A stretch of DNA of 64,000 bases, taken from assembly GCA_004794785.1 (NCBI GenBank), contig SJOL01007385.1:114739-178738 (forward strand), in the 5' to 3' direction. Below are positions 23,301 to 35,300 of the stretch, one piece after another. Position 1 is the first letter of the stretch. Each line of letters starts with the position of its first letter. The stretch comes from Opisthorchis felineus. Taxonomy: Eukaryota > Platyhelminthes > Trematoda > Opisthorchiida > Opisthorchiidae. A program made the translations under genes and the position numbers. Below the pieces are notes generated by a model that saw only the letters and a program-made list of their open reading frames with translations, was not told the origin of the DNA and searched no databases.

Positions 23301-26300
23301 TATCCAATCTTTGAAATATCGTCGCACATCGCTTAGCTGGTATACAGCGGTTTGTTGTATAGAGGTTTTCGAAGCTACGCACTGGTCGTTTACCTGAACC
23401 GATCAGTCAGCTGAAGGGTGAGAGCCGCTAACATCCAGTCTGGTGGTTGTTGCTTCGCAGAGTGTCTCTTGGTTTTCCTGGTGAGTAAGTGGTACTCTGC
23501 TGGTGCGCTTTGGGAGACACTTTTTTTATCTGGTAGCGAGGTGGAGTTTAATCCTGGCTCACACCATGTCAGTAGGTATTTGCCGAAAAAGGGTATTGGT
23601 AACAACGAGCTGATTAGTGGGGGCAAAGTTTTTGATCCTATTACCGTTTTCTCAGCACCGACCCAGTTCAAACCGGCCAAGTGTATGGCACGCGTTATTG
23701 TCTCGTTTATGGGCTTGAGCGTTCCAGTTACTCGCTACTATCCAGAATTATCGTCTTTAAATCTTGCTGACCACCTGCTGCAATTGTTCATGAGACTCTT
23801 CCTTTGCGATTGGGTCGAATACGGACTTAGAGGCGTAAGCAGCCGTTACATTCAAGTTCAGGTGGGCCCTCTGAAACGGGTCACCGCACTTTCTGGATTC
23901 TAGACGAGTGCATTGTTGACTCGGCTATTTACGACACTCGTAGCACCTGAGTATTCGCTAGTCCTCTGTGATTAAGCTAGAAAGGAACGTCTGATCCAGA
24001 AACTTGGATTCATGTATTGGAGGTAGGTAGCCGGGTCTCCGGAAGATAGCTGATATCTGACTGAAAGTCGTAAAGATGGTGCCATGCCTATGTTTTGGCT
24101 GGGAGCATCAACAACATTCCAGCAATTAATGAAGGGATTCTTACACTGAGAACCCCAACTCGCTTTCTGATCACCCTAGCCTCTAGGCCAGAAAAGAGTG
24201 CGTCGCTTTCCCGGGGACACCGTAGCATGAGCAGAACTGTTTAGTAGAGAAATTATCGTTGGAATTTCATGGGGACTTGTTACGGGTTGCGTCCCCAGCG
24301 CCACCTGGTTTTCGATCGGGGGTGCGCCTCTAGCCTTTGCACAACCAAGTGCAACGTGCAAAGCAGCAGGAAACATGCAGAGAACAGGTGATCAGCAACT
24401 CCGTCATCGGCTCAATCCAGGCATATTTGTTTGTATTCGCGCCGTTGTTGTTTTGTAATCAGGATTGCGTCAGCTCCGGTAGACTGACACCCCGTCGACC
24501 GTCAAGCAGCTTATAGCGCCTGACGCCCGTTTTAGACCTCTCACTTCGGTAAAGCGCCTCTGTCACGAGAAAGCAGTGAATATAGGACTTTTTAGCAGAG
24601 GTTAAATTGCAGCAGATCACATTGGGTGCATTTCAGTGGGGTGCAAAGAATGCACCCCAGAGAGTGTACGTCTCCAAAGATGCCCTCTTCCAACCGTCCT
24701 GAGGCCTTAGGAGACGCCCGTAACAGCACCGTGAGATTGTATGCCTCTCTCGAATTCACATCTACCATTGTTCGTACAGAGTAAAATTAGGTCTTTACTG
24801 TATTCAACAGGGAGCCCTAGGTTAATATTATGACTGAGAATAAAATCACGTAAGAAACTAACTATCTCCTGAACGGGTACATTGGTGAATAATGAGTCGA
24901 TATCAGTGGAGAATAACCTCCGGGAATCCATCGGGATGCTATTCAGGTTGTCAGTTCAAAAGAACTTTTTAAACAAGGAGAAGGTAAACTTCTGCATACC
25001 GGGTCCAGGTATTTCACCGAAAGACGTACAACTTTGTGGCTCAGCGGCGTCGCAAATGGTTAGTGTCCGACTAGTACTGTCTTTAAGACAGTGTCTTTTT
25101 AAGACACCGCGCCTACTTGGAATTATAATTCCCATGACTTCCTGGTATTCCACCTGTGTGAATCAACAACGAGGCTTCAGAACTTGCAGTTGTCTAGTGA
25201 TACGTTTCCCTACCAGTTGGTTGTTTCCTGGGGTGTTATCAACGTTGAACCTCCGAGTATATGATAAGATACTAGGTAGGTAGTCATCTCTCTTCATAAT
25301 GAGCCTTTGTCAGGTTAGAGGTATAATATGTGTTCCATTTCTCTCAGTTCTTTGGTCGCTTTATAATTCTAAGCCTTCAAATAGCCCTGTTGCTATACCA
25401 AATCGGATAGATACTAGTGTGAAATGTCTATCACTGTGACACCGAACCAGTCAGCATCACCTGTTAATTTTGTTTTCGCTAACTAGTTTGCCTGGAACAG
25501 GCAAACCGAAGTCGCTGAGGTTCAAGTGTGATTGAATATTGGAGTGAACAACTCCAACAACCCCAGTAAAAACTCTGGATACATGTTGAGTGTTTAGGAT
25601 TAAGTGAAGACTTATCAAGAACACCAAATTTTTCTGAAAGAGAATTCTACACATTTGCCCGAGTGAGTATTCTATCTAATGGGCAATCACTCAGTGGGTA
25701 CCCACCCGACCCCGCACTGATGATGTCTCCTCGAATAATAATGAGACGTTTGGAATCCAACTCCCAAGCTCAGGGAACAGACTAGAAAACCAAGGAGAAT
25801 CATTGTACTTCTATTCTGCTAATAATTTTCCGTATGAATTACCAGCTAACCAGCATGTTTCTTTCTTTTACATCCAGAGTGCTTCGCAATAGCATGGTCG
25901 TAATGACTTTGTGCATAGTGACCAAATTCCTTTCCGGAACTCGTCAAAACGATGAATCTTTGTCAGAGTCACTGTTTTCCTATCCGTCAGAGTAATTTGG
26001 GATTTCACTGCAGAAAGACTCTCAAGCGGTACTTATCCACATACAACATGAGAACGCATCCCTTAGCGCATGCTTGTCTAGTCCAGTCTGACTCATTATT
26101 ATCTGTTGTGTTGACCCCGGTACAAGTTTATTACATGCCTTAGCACCAAACCACTGTGTGAGGAAAATTACGAATCGATCATGTGCCTGTACTCATAATA
26201 GGCAACCGGCAATCAGATGAACAGTCCTAGCGACACGTTATGGGCAGAAACGAACCATACGTGTAGTTCTTGGACTTTATGGGATTGATTTTGTATGGAT

Positions 26301-29300
26301 TCACTATTGAGTGAGATGTCCTAGTGATATCGCGTAATGGTCACTTAACGAGGCTCTACAACCTTGACGTCCTTCCTCACATTTGTATGCGGTTGTTTTT
26401 CGATTGCAGATGAAAATACTATCAGTCCAAAAATTCAGAAAATTTTTGAGAGAGTCAGGCAAGCGGCTGATTTTATGCCGGCGAAGCAGATGCACAAGGT
26501 AATCACTGCATCACTCGGTTCGAACTGGTCCAGTCTTGTGGCGAAATTCGATGAGCGCCCGTTCGCCGCAGCTAGCATCGGTCAAGTGCATCGTGCCATA
26601 CTTAATGATGGCAGGTAAGATAACAGCATAATTGTGATTACATTGATATTATTTACTTAATTCAAGCTCTCAGGACTTTTCTAGTTCGTGTGCTAAATGT
26701 ACTTGTTGTTCAAAGGAATGTTTGAAATTTGTCACCCTACCAAGTACATACAAGTAATAAGTTTCACTCCTGAAACACTAGTGAAGCGTTGTGACGTTCA
26801 GTGGTTGAGAACGATATGTTGATCTTACCGTTTGATATGTGACAGTTGATTGTTTTAAACACTGCGGTGATTCTCCTTATGAGAGGAATCAGCACAAGAG
26901 GGAATAGCTTCCAATCCAATGGAAAAAGTTTGGAACCGATTGAGAAGTCATCGTTTCAGAAAGGCTTGGTAAACTGGGGCAGTTCTGAACTACTCGTCTG
27001 CCCATTCGAAATCAGTATTCTCTAATATTGCTTCATCAATGTTTAGGCGTGTAAGGGCCCTGTGCACAGAAGAAGCTGATCGGACAGCGGCCCAAATTGA
27101 AGTAAAGAACAAACTTCGGTGTAGTGGATATCCAGCTAGCTTGATTAGGCGTCAGTTGCGAAGGGTGTTGGTACCGGTAGCAAAACCCAACAGGGAATGG
27201 TTCGGGACCGCTGTTATTCCAAATAAACCAGGGACATCGGAGGTCATTCGAAGAATTCTAAACACAGCTAACATAAGAGTAGCTTTCCAAAGGGGAAACA
27301 CTTTGCGCTCTACACTTGTGCAATGGAAGGATCGCCTCCCAGCAAACAGAACCAGGGACTGTGATTACAAAATTAAGTGTAACGACTGCACTAAGGTCTA
27401 TATAGGACAGACGGCCAGGGAACTTCACATCAGAATAGAAGAGCATAGTAGAAAAATAAGCAGGCTGCCGAGAAACGGATGAATATCAGACGTCACTGAA
27501 AGACTCGGCAACTGCGGAACACGCACTGGACACGGGACACAAAATAGATTTAGAAAATGTTGAGGTTTTGAGGCGAGGACTACGGTCCACGTCACAGAGA
27601 CTGATAGCCGAGGCGGTAGAAATCGCCAAGCATCCCAGTGTTAACAGAATAGAAGGCGTGGAACTGGCAAGCGTGTGGAGAACGGTCTTGGATCAATCGA
27701 GCTAACACGTGTTGGTGTGCGATTATCAGAAGGGGGAGTAGTCATCATCTGGATTCCACTTAGCCTTACCCAACTCCCCTCCCCCAACTAACTTGACGCA
27801 ACGCTCACAAGCCCACGAAGACCAAGGAAAATCTACCAGTGGCAACCGCGGTGAATCACCAATTGAAGCATCCCGAAGTGGAAGATTAAGGAACAAGAGC
27901 CGATCAGAACTTATTTGAAACTCCTCCAGCCTATCAATTCACGATTTTGGCAACCACACTAACCGACAATAGCCGTTAATTGACACTCAACACTGAGCTA
28001 GTGTGATAACCTGAAGAGGACTTACTGATTGGTTCTCCGTCTGCCTCATAACCTGGCCAATTTGGTGCCCTGCTCACTTGGCCTGATGAAGCTTTTGTGT
28101 CAAAAGCGAAACGTTGCCCAATTAAAAACTACCGATTGTTTACCAAACCTTTCTGAAACGAAGGGAATAGCTTCCTTTTGCTTCGATTTTTCAACATCCG
28201 ACTACCCTTATAACGCACAGCTCGCGCGAGAGGACAGTACCTCGGTAATTAACTCGTGCTAATAAGCTGTGTTCATTGCTCCCCCCACGGGTGTGCGCTT
28301 TCACCTCTCCAGAGTTCCCGCTATCTACACTTTTTGGAGCACAGTGCCTTAGAGTTCAGTCATGCCGGGAAGGAGTCCAACTAAGAGCAGTGGTTCTCCA
28401 AACTGCAGTAAATCGTATTATGAGGTGGTATGCAGGTACAGTCGTACTGTTTGCTGCGATGGGATTGTGAGAACGGTAAGGCGTTTCACCGCAGCCGAAC
28501 ATCTTTCCCATAATTATAGAAACAGGTATGCTGCATCCTCCCGAGGAAAGATCGGCCGTGAAAACCGCACGTTCCGATCGCCCAGACCCGTTATTCATTG
28601 CGGTCAGAAAACTTTTAGAAAAAAAGATTCCGGTCCCTCTCAGAAAGCACCTCGTGTGTGCAATAGTATCATGAGTCAGACTTCCGTGCCTTACTCCCTG
28701 CATGTTCGGTTCGGTTCGGCCCCTCTCCATTCCTTGTGGGATAGACTTTGAAGTTGGAGACTGTGGATCGGGTACTCAAAATGAGCCCATGTTTTCAGTC
28801 CCGACAGCCGAGGAACGCTAGTCTTCTCCAAGTTACACCAGTTCCCAGAAAGACAAGGAAACTGCATGTGATCTAGAATGTGAGACTATCCTGGACAATG
28901 GAAAATAGTGTGTGATGCGCCTCCAAAGGCATGTGTCGTACATAGTAGTATTATTTGTCCGATTCTTATGTCTTACTCCGTGCGCGTCCGGACTAGGCAG
29001 GGATCAGTCGTGAGTGCCAAGAAAAGGCCCCCAAAAAAACGCTCCTTATACTCGTTTCCTTACGGCTCAGACTATTACTTCAAAGGATCTTCATCATCAT
29101 TAACAGTAACACCAGATAAGAACGCTGGTGCTTCACTGTCGCACAACCGTGACAATTTATTCTAATAAAGCCTTATTATGGAAAGAGGAAAGAAATGGCA
29201 CAGGTAGGGTTAGCCTATCACAAACGTCCGAAGTACCTACACCTCCAGCATTAAGACAATCTGGATAGAAACTGACATCGGTTAACCACCATATCGTTGA

Positions 29301-32300
29301 GTGTCTCCAGCTCAGCACAGGAAAGGTCACGTGACCCCATTCTGGAAGGCGAACAGCACCAACGGCACCCAAACTTTTCGTAACATCTTTCATTCCCTCC
29401 TGCCATTTGACATTCCGTCCACCTCTAGGTTCCCGCCAATCCAAATGGGCACGGAAAACAGTGCTCGTCTTGCCGGGCGGTAACCCGGCATGTGTAAAAC
29501 ATGGCTCAGCCACCTCAGCTTGAAGTGCTGGGTTCATTCATTGAGGGAATTACCTTCTGCTTAACCAAAACCCCGTCTTTTGTTCAGCTCATTGCGAATT
29601 CGCCGGTTCTAGCTGATTCTAGCTGCAGCTCTCGGACATCGGTAGTCAAAGACCTGAATGTGTCAGATCCTCCTCCCGAAGTGACCATGTCTTGCAGCCA
29701 TACCTCAATACAGCCAGCACTGTAGTCTGGTACACGAGTCTTTCAAATTCAGTGAGATGTTTTTTTGACACAACAAGTGGAGCAAGTTTGCAGACGCCAT
29801 TCTGACCTTCGAGATTCATGCGTTCACCTCGTCTGTCACACTGCCGTCAGAGCTAGTGCGATTTCCGAGATACGTATACTGTTCCACCACCTCCAGCATC
29901 ACTTCTTGAATTCTCAGCTGCATGTTGAAAGACTACTAGTCCTGCAGCATGACTTTCCACTTTGTGGGCGCGGAGCACATGCCGAAGGCGTGGAATGACC
30001 TTGGTCACCTTTTCAATTAATGCTCGTACTCCCGGCTCTTTAAAAATGAGAAAAGCATCGTCTACATATTTCAGGTCGACAAGGTTCTCGCTCGGTGAGC
30101 AAGGTTTGGTGGCCTTCCAGTATTTGCCTCATTATCTCACCAATGACGAGAAAGTGGACATCCTTGTGTATCGCTGCTTGTGGGAAAGCTTTCGGAGAGA
30201 TTCCCGTACACGCCCACAATATGTGAATACAAACATCGCATGATATTCGCGAAATTATGGGGCATACCCTGTGGTGCAAGCGTGTTGGGAAGAGCTAATT
30301 AGTCTACGGAATCGAATGCACTCTTGAAGCCAAGGGACAAGTTTGTAGAGCGCCCATATGCATGCCGTTACTCTCACACTTGACGGAGTTCAAAGACGTG
30401 GTCCATATAGCCCCTTCCCGGCTGGATCCCTGCGTGTAGTTGTCAGGTCCTCTCTTTACGCACCTTCATAGGACTATGTAGAATAAGCGGCGCATAGTCT
30501 AGTCAAAACGGTGGTCAGGTTAATTCCTCACACTGCGAGCACTCGTTTTGAAAATGAGCACTACTATCAACTCAACCCAGTTGGGACGGTCTTTTTCTCC
30601 AAGATGGATGCAAATTAGTTAGACAAGCACTGACTGAGGATTTCACCTCCATCGTTTAACAGAGCGGATTTCGTCAGGACCAACAGCTCAACGGTGCTTG
30701 AGATTCAAAAGGCATTCGCTTATTTCCGAAGCCACTGAGGTTCCAAGGAGACGATTAACATCCTCAACCAAAGCCTTTGTCTCAGAAGCAGAGGCAGCGG
30801 TCGTTGGCAGCCTTGATTTTTGAGAAGCAGGTCGCCATGCACGTTCAAACCCCCAACCTGGAAAACGAGAAGACTGTGTTAGTCAAACTTCTGTCCATTG
30901 ACCAACCTGGTATCGGAGGCTGTCATATGTACACTCACCAGAATAGCTCAGTGGGTTATGGAAGCGTACATACCATCACGTCATTGTAAGATCCAGTCTC
31001 TTCATGACGGATTTCAAATGATACGGGCAGCATGCCGAAATAAAGTCCTACATATTCTCGCTGCACTATGGGCTAATTGCGAGTCAAAAACTCCACCTGG
31101 GTGTGCCTCACTTAAATCCCTCTTTTGGCCGGTATGCTCGGGAAGTAACATCCGCCCGCGCAGCGTAGAATAACAGACCCGTCATTTCCCGTCCTTAAAG
31201 GTTCCCTTGCTAGTGCGATGCCTGCTGTTTCTAAGTCTCTGCACTTCACTACCACCTGCTAGCATTCCATCGACAGCCAGCCCTTAATTACACACTCTGC
31301 GCGCTGAACGTTAGCGCATGCTGTGTCTCCGAAAGACACACTGTCGTGATTTCGCACGATGTGCTCCCCGAATAAGATGTCGCTGTCAATCGTCCGTTTA
31401 AGACTTTCGTCTGTTTTACGAACGATTGGTATCCTGGTGTCTATCTGCCCATTGACTTATTGTTGAGTTTCTGATACCTGCATCTACCAAAAACGCCCAC
31501 CACCACCAGCTCAAATATAAATCAAGCCTGTCAACCAAGCAAAAAGTTTTATGAATGTCTACGAAAGGTGCTTTCGAAACAAAGCTGAGACCCAGCGCAG
31601 GCTGAATCTCTACAGCCCTCATTGAAACCAGGAAATCGATGCTTTGTAGTGACTAAGGTGGTACAACAAGACGGATCTTTAGGTGGCGATTGGATCACCG
31701 CCTCAAGAACGGTCGAGAGAAATAGTGGATGGAAAAGGCTGAAAACTGAAATCCGGTAAAAATTGTAAGCAGTCGAAAGTTATTCCAATTTACGAGTAGT
31801 ACTGGGCCAAAAAGGCTGCAAGTCCTTGAAACCATCTCGCAGAACTATGGATCCAAAGTGATGGAAGTCCTCGAGGAATGGCTGGCCTCCTCTTTTCTAA
31901 TCATAAATGCACCAGAATCGAATAGGGGGATAATCGAAGCATCAGTCTGGTTGCCTTCTCTTCTAAGCTGCCAACAAGTAACATCAACCAGCACTCATGA
32001 GAGAATATCGTGAGAACCAAGCATGATTCCGTTCTGGTTGCGAGTGCATCGGTCCTATTGCTGCTCGTCAGTAACTTCTTAGACAGAAAATCACTAAGTA
32101 TCATCCTAGATCTAGAAGCAGCTTCCAGCGCATTTGATTAAGCTGCTTTCATTTAAATGTGTGCCGAAGATCTTCATCACAGTTATTTATATTCCATTAT
32201 CTGTGGACGCTTGAGGGTCCACATTACAAAAATGGTGTTCATCAGGGTTGTCCATTGTTATCTTCAAAGTTCAGTGTAATTCCAACTTATTAGGGGAAAA

Positions 32301-35300
32301 CCCTTACAGTTTCCATTTCCCCAGAGTTGAACTTCCAAGGAAGAATTTAGTGACCGAATTGTGCAGATGTTCCGAGAGTCTTGCATCCAAATTGGGCGGA
32401 TGTGACATTAAACCTTGTCATAGCGTTCGAGACGCTCGAAGTGGTTAGAAATTTCATTTATGTGAGTAATCGTACCTCTTCTAGATGTTAGGGTTTTCAT
32501 AGGCCGTGTAGGTTTTGTTAAAAAAACACCTGTAACAGCTACATAAAATTAACCCCTCAGTAATGGGAAGGACTTATAGCGCAGTAGTGCACTCATTGCC
32601 GTTGTAAAACCTAACCAGAGTTGATTGAAAACAAACGAAAGTGATTGTTTTCCCCGAAGCATTACAAATTTGTCGTGCGAACATCGACTTACTGAAGTGC
32701 AAATAATCGCTTAAGGATGCGATGCTGCTGAAGCAAGTGCGATGGCTTGGTTATGTTCTCTTCGTTCTGCCCTGTTTACTGACCCTAACTGGAAGAGGTC
32801 GCGGCCCAGAAAAAGGATAACCTGGAGGCTGAGCACAGCGGGTCTTGGTTATTTCGGTTCTTGTCGACTCTGAGGTTGAGGGCGCGGCGAAGTCTCTTAG
32901 TCATTCATTGTAGCTGTTGTATCCACTCGCTTATATCAAACTTCAATCGACTATTTACTCTGGTCTTCGTCTCATTTTCAATCCCCTTTCTCATCTTGCA
33001 CTGTCGGTGCACAAACGCTGCGGGAACCCTAAACAAAGTGTCAGCGTACACAATTTGTGATTGAAATACCCGACTGAATTGAACCGATTACCCGAATTTT
33101 CCAACCGCTTTCGTTATGGTCTGAGCCGAGTACTTCATAAGCGTATTTGTCAACTGATCATATAGTGACAATGTTAACCTCGGAGCTGTCACTGGTTGTT
33201 TCGGCAACGACCGTCCAAACGGACCCAGTGTCTCTAGATTTCGCTACATCATGACCGATGAATAGTGAGTTGCATTCATCAATGATTGCCAAAGACAACC
33301 TTTTTAATCATGGACAGCAAAGCAAATAGTACATAAGATTGTCGGAAACTCGGAGATTGCGCCTACCCCAAAAAAGCGAAACTGGTCGTGGGCTGTCAAA
33401 GGGCTTTCAGAAAGTTTTCTTTCAAGAAAACCGGATAGAATTTCGTCAAACCCTAACATAACACCTTTTGGATGCCAATGGCTAATAAATCGACTGCAGC
33501 TTTCAATTCGATGACCTCTTCACTAATACGTGCTCTGTCAACCAAACAAATGTTCATCAAGAAAGTCATGCAGTTCACACGGTAGGCGTTCCAGTAAGTC
33601 GAATCCCAAACCACTGGTCTACAAATTTTATGGATGTCAGCTAATAATAAGTTAATCGTTCAGCTGTGACACCCTTTCGGTGCCTAGCTGCCATGCCACC
33701 CGAAGGATTAGGCTGACTATCGACTAGGTATGGAGGATGTTGGTTCCGTTTACGTCTCTGTGATTTGACAGCATTAGCAGGCATGGCTTTAGAACTAGCA
33801 TCGCTGTAATTGATGAGCGTAATCGGACCCTGAGCCGTAATTTAACATTTGCTGGTGTGTGGATTCAATAGATACTGTAGTTAAAGTCAATTTGTGCTTA
33901 AAAAACGAGATGCAGTGTACAGTTGATCCATCCTCTCTAGGAACTGTCATCGGTGCGCATTTCACTAACTTCTAGTGAGATTCGAACACGCGATCTCCCG
34001 GTTGGTAGCTGAAGACTACTTGAATTCTCCGTTTAGCTTGGTAATTTCGGTGCAAAATTTTCGTCACCTATCGACTCGACACCATCAACGCGTTGTGAAA
34101 CGGAGTGGAGATATGAGTTGATGATTGTTCGTCGAGTAGTGGAATGCGCGAGTTTGTGTGCGTACTTGTGTTCAGACGACAGGATCAACCGCAGGTGTAA
34201 GCTGACCAATGTCACAGTATGAAACGGAGACATCTTCAAAGGTCACCCAAATGTCAGCCAATCAGAAGACGGACGAACAATCCGGTCAGTAAGATTGATC
34301 ACTGGACCAACCATCCGTAATCGAAGGTCACCTCACTTTCACAAACACAAATTCGCGCTTACCACTACTGAACGCACAAATACCAACTCCGCTCCAGTTC
34401 ACAAAACATTGATGTTGTGACTCCAATTGATGGTGAAACGCTTGTAACAGCCACCATTCGGCCACGATTACCGCACCAACGGTGTTGTTCACTCATACTC
34501 ATCCTTCCTTCATATAATTCACATCACGTAGTCACCTGCCGATTGGCTCCTGCGTTGATGACCTTTCCAATGGAAGGCTCGTACAACCTGAAAAATGTTT
34601 TTCTTCATTATGGTCTGATGAAAGTATGTGGTTTGGTGTGGTTTTGCAGTACTTGACGAGACAGAATAAATGTCTGATTATGAAATCACTTCATATCATC
34701 GGTCCAAATTCTGATAGCATATCCAATAGACTAGAGGAGGTTAAACTGATGCTTCCTGACGTGGTTACCGAGGCAATTGAACTTTTATAGTGTCACGTGG
34801 TGACACTTTCTAGGATGCTCTTAGCAAGCCTGGTCAGCTAGGGGGGGATAGAACTGATCTAGAGGAGAAAGTGGATGGTGCAGTTAATGGTTGCCTTGTT
34901 CGCTGAGCTTCTCAATATTGTCTCAAGCGTTTCGTCACCAACCGAAGTGACATCATCAGCGCATTGTGGTTTAACGATGCCGTGTGTCGTGGTTAGGTGG
35001 TGCGTCAGTGTGTAGACCTGCACACTGTGAAAACCAATCTCTCCGAGCAGTGGCCGCTCGCGATTCGCAGTCCCCAGGTCTAGGCAAAAATAACATGTTT
35101 CGGAGCAAGGAGTAAAACTCACGTTTTTTAAACTTATCCGTCTAGCCCTACCTCTGCTTAAGGTACTCCATCAATAAGGCAGTAGACTTTTCCTGCCAAT
35201 GTTCACCGCTTATGTGAATCCTTCACCAACCAGCACACTTACTTGACATCGCTGTGGCTGACTGGAGTTTTCCGGGTATACGATGCGGTATCAAACTTCC

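Larger units (their letters stand above)
20586..26409 (+). other. COQ8 intron 3 and its contents
   Basis: 5824 bases between GTAAGA and TTGCAG. It contains a 67-base hairpin at 21623-21689, an open minus-strand frame of 187 codons at 21901-22464 without recognisable domains, a decayed minus-strand RTE-like segment at 22925-23680, and a minus-strand Penelope-like RT fragment at about 24700-25160. No conserved exon is visible, and the coding phase continues correctly from exon 3 to exon 4 across it. Confidence 0.8.
26913..28161 (+). mobile_element. Penelope-like element, truncated, with TSD
   Basis: A 1249-base insertion bounded by a perfect 14-base target duplication. From left: about 70 bases that carry, in inverted orientation, the element's own 3' terminus (TCGTTTCAGAAAGG then TTGGTAAAC), then a coding part (27039-27705) with the C-terminal end of the Penelope protein and its GIY-YIG endonuclease, a non-coding 3' region, a hammerhead ribozyme motif (28076-28122), and the terminus GTTTACCAAACCT then TTCTGAAACGA. 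The RT is absent, so the copy is 5'-truncated with an inverted terminal segment at its left edge. A second 3' end of this family lies at 60001-60775 on the minus strand. Confidence 0.85.

Noticed and set aside
23418..23903. Plus-strand open frame of 161 codons
   Set aside because: It lies largely antisense to an RTE relic whose linker blocks are recognisable on the minus strand; the plus-strand peptide resembles nothing.
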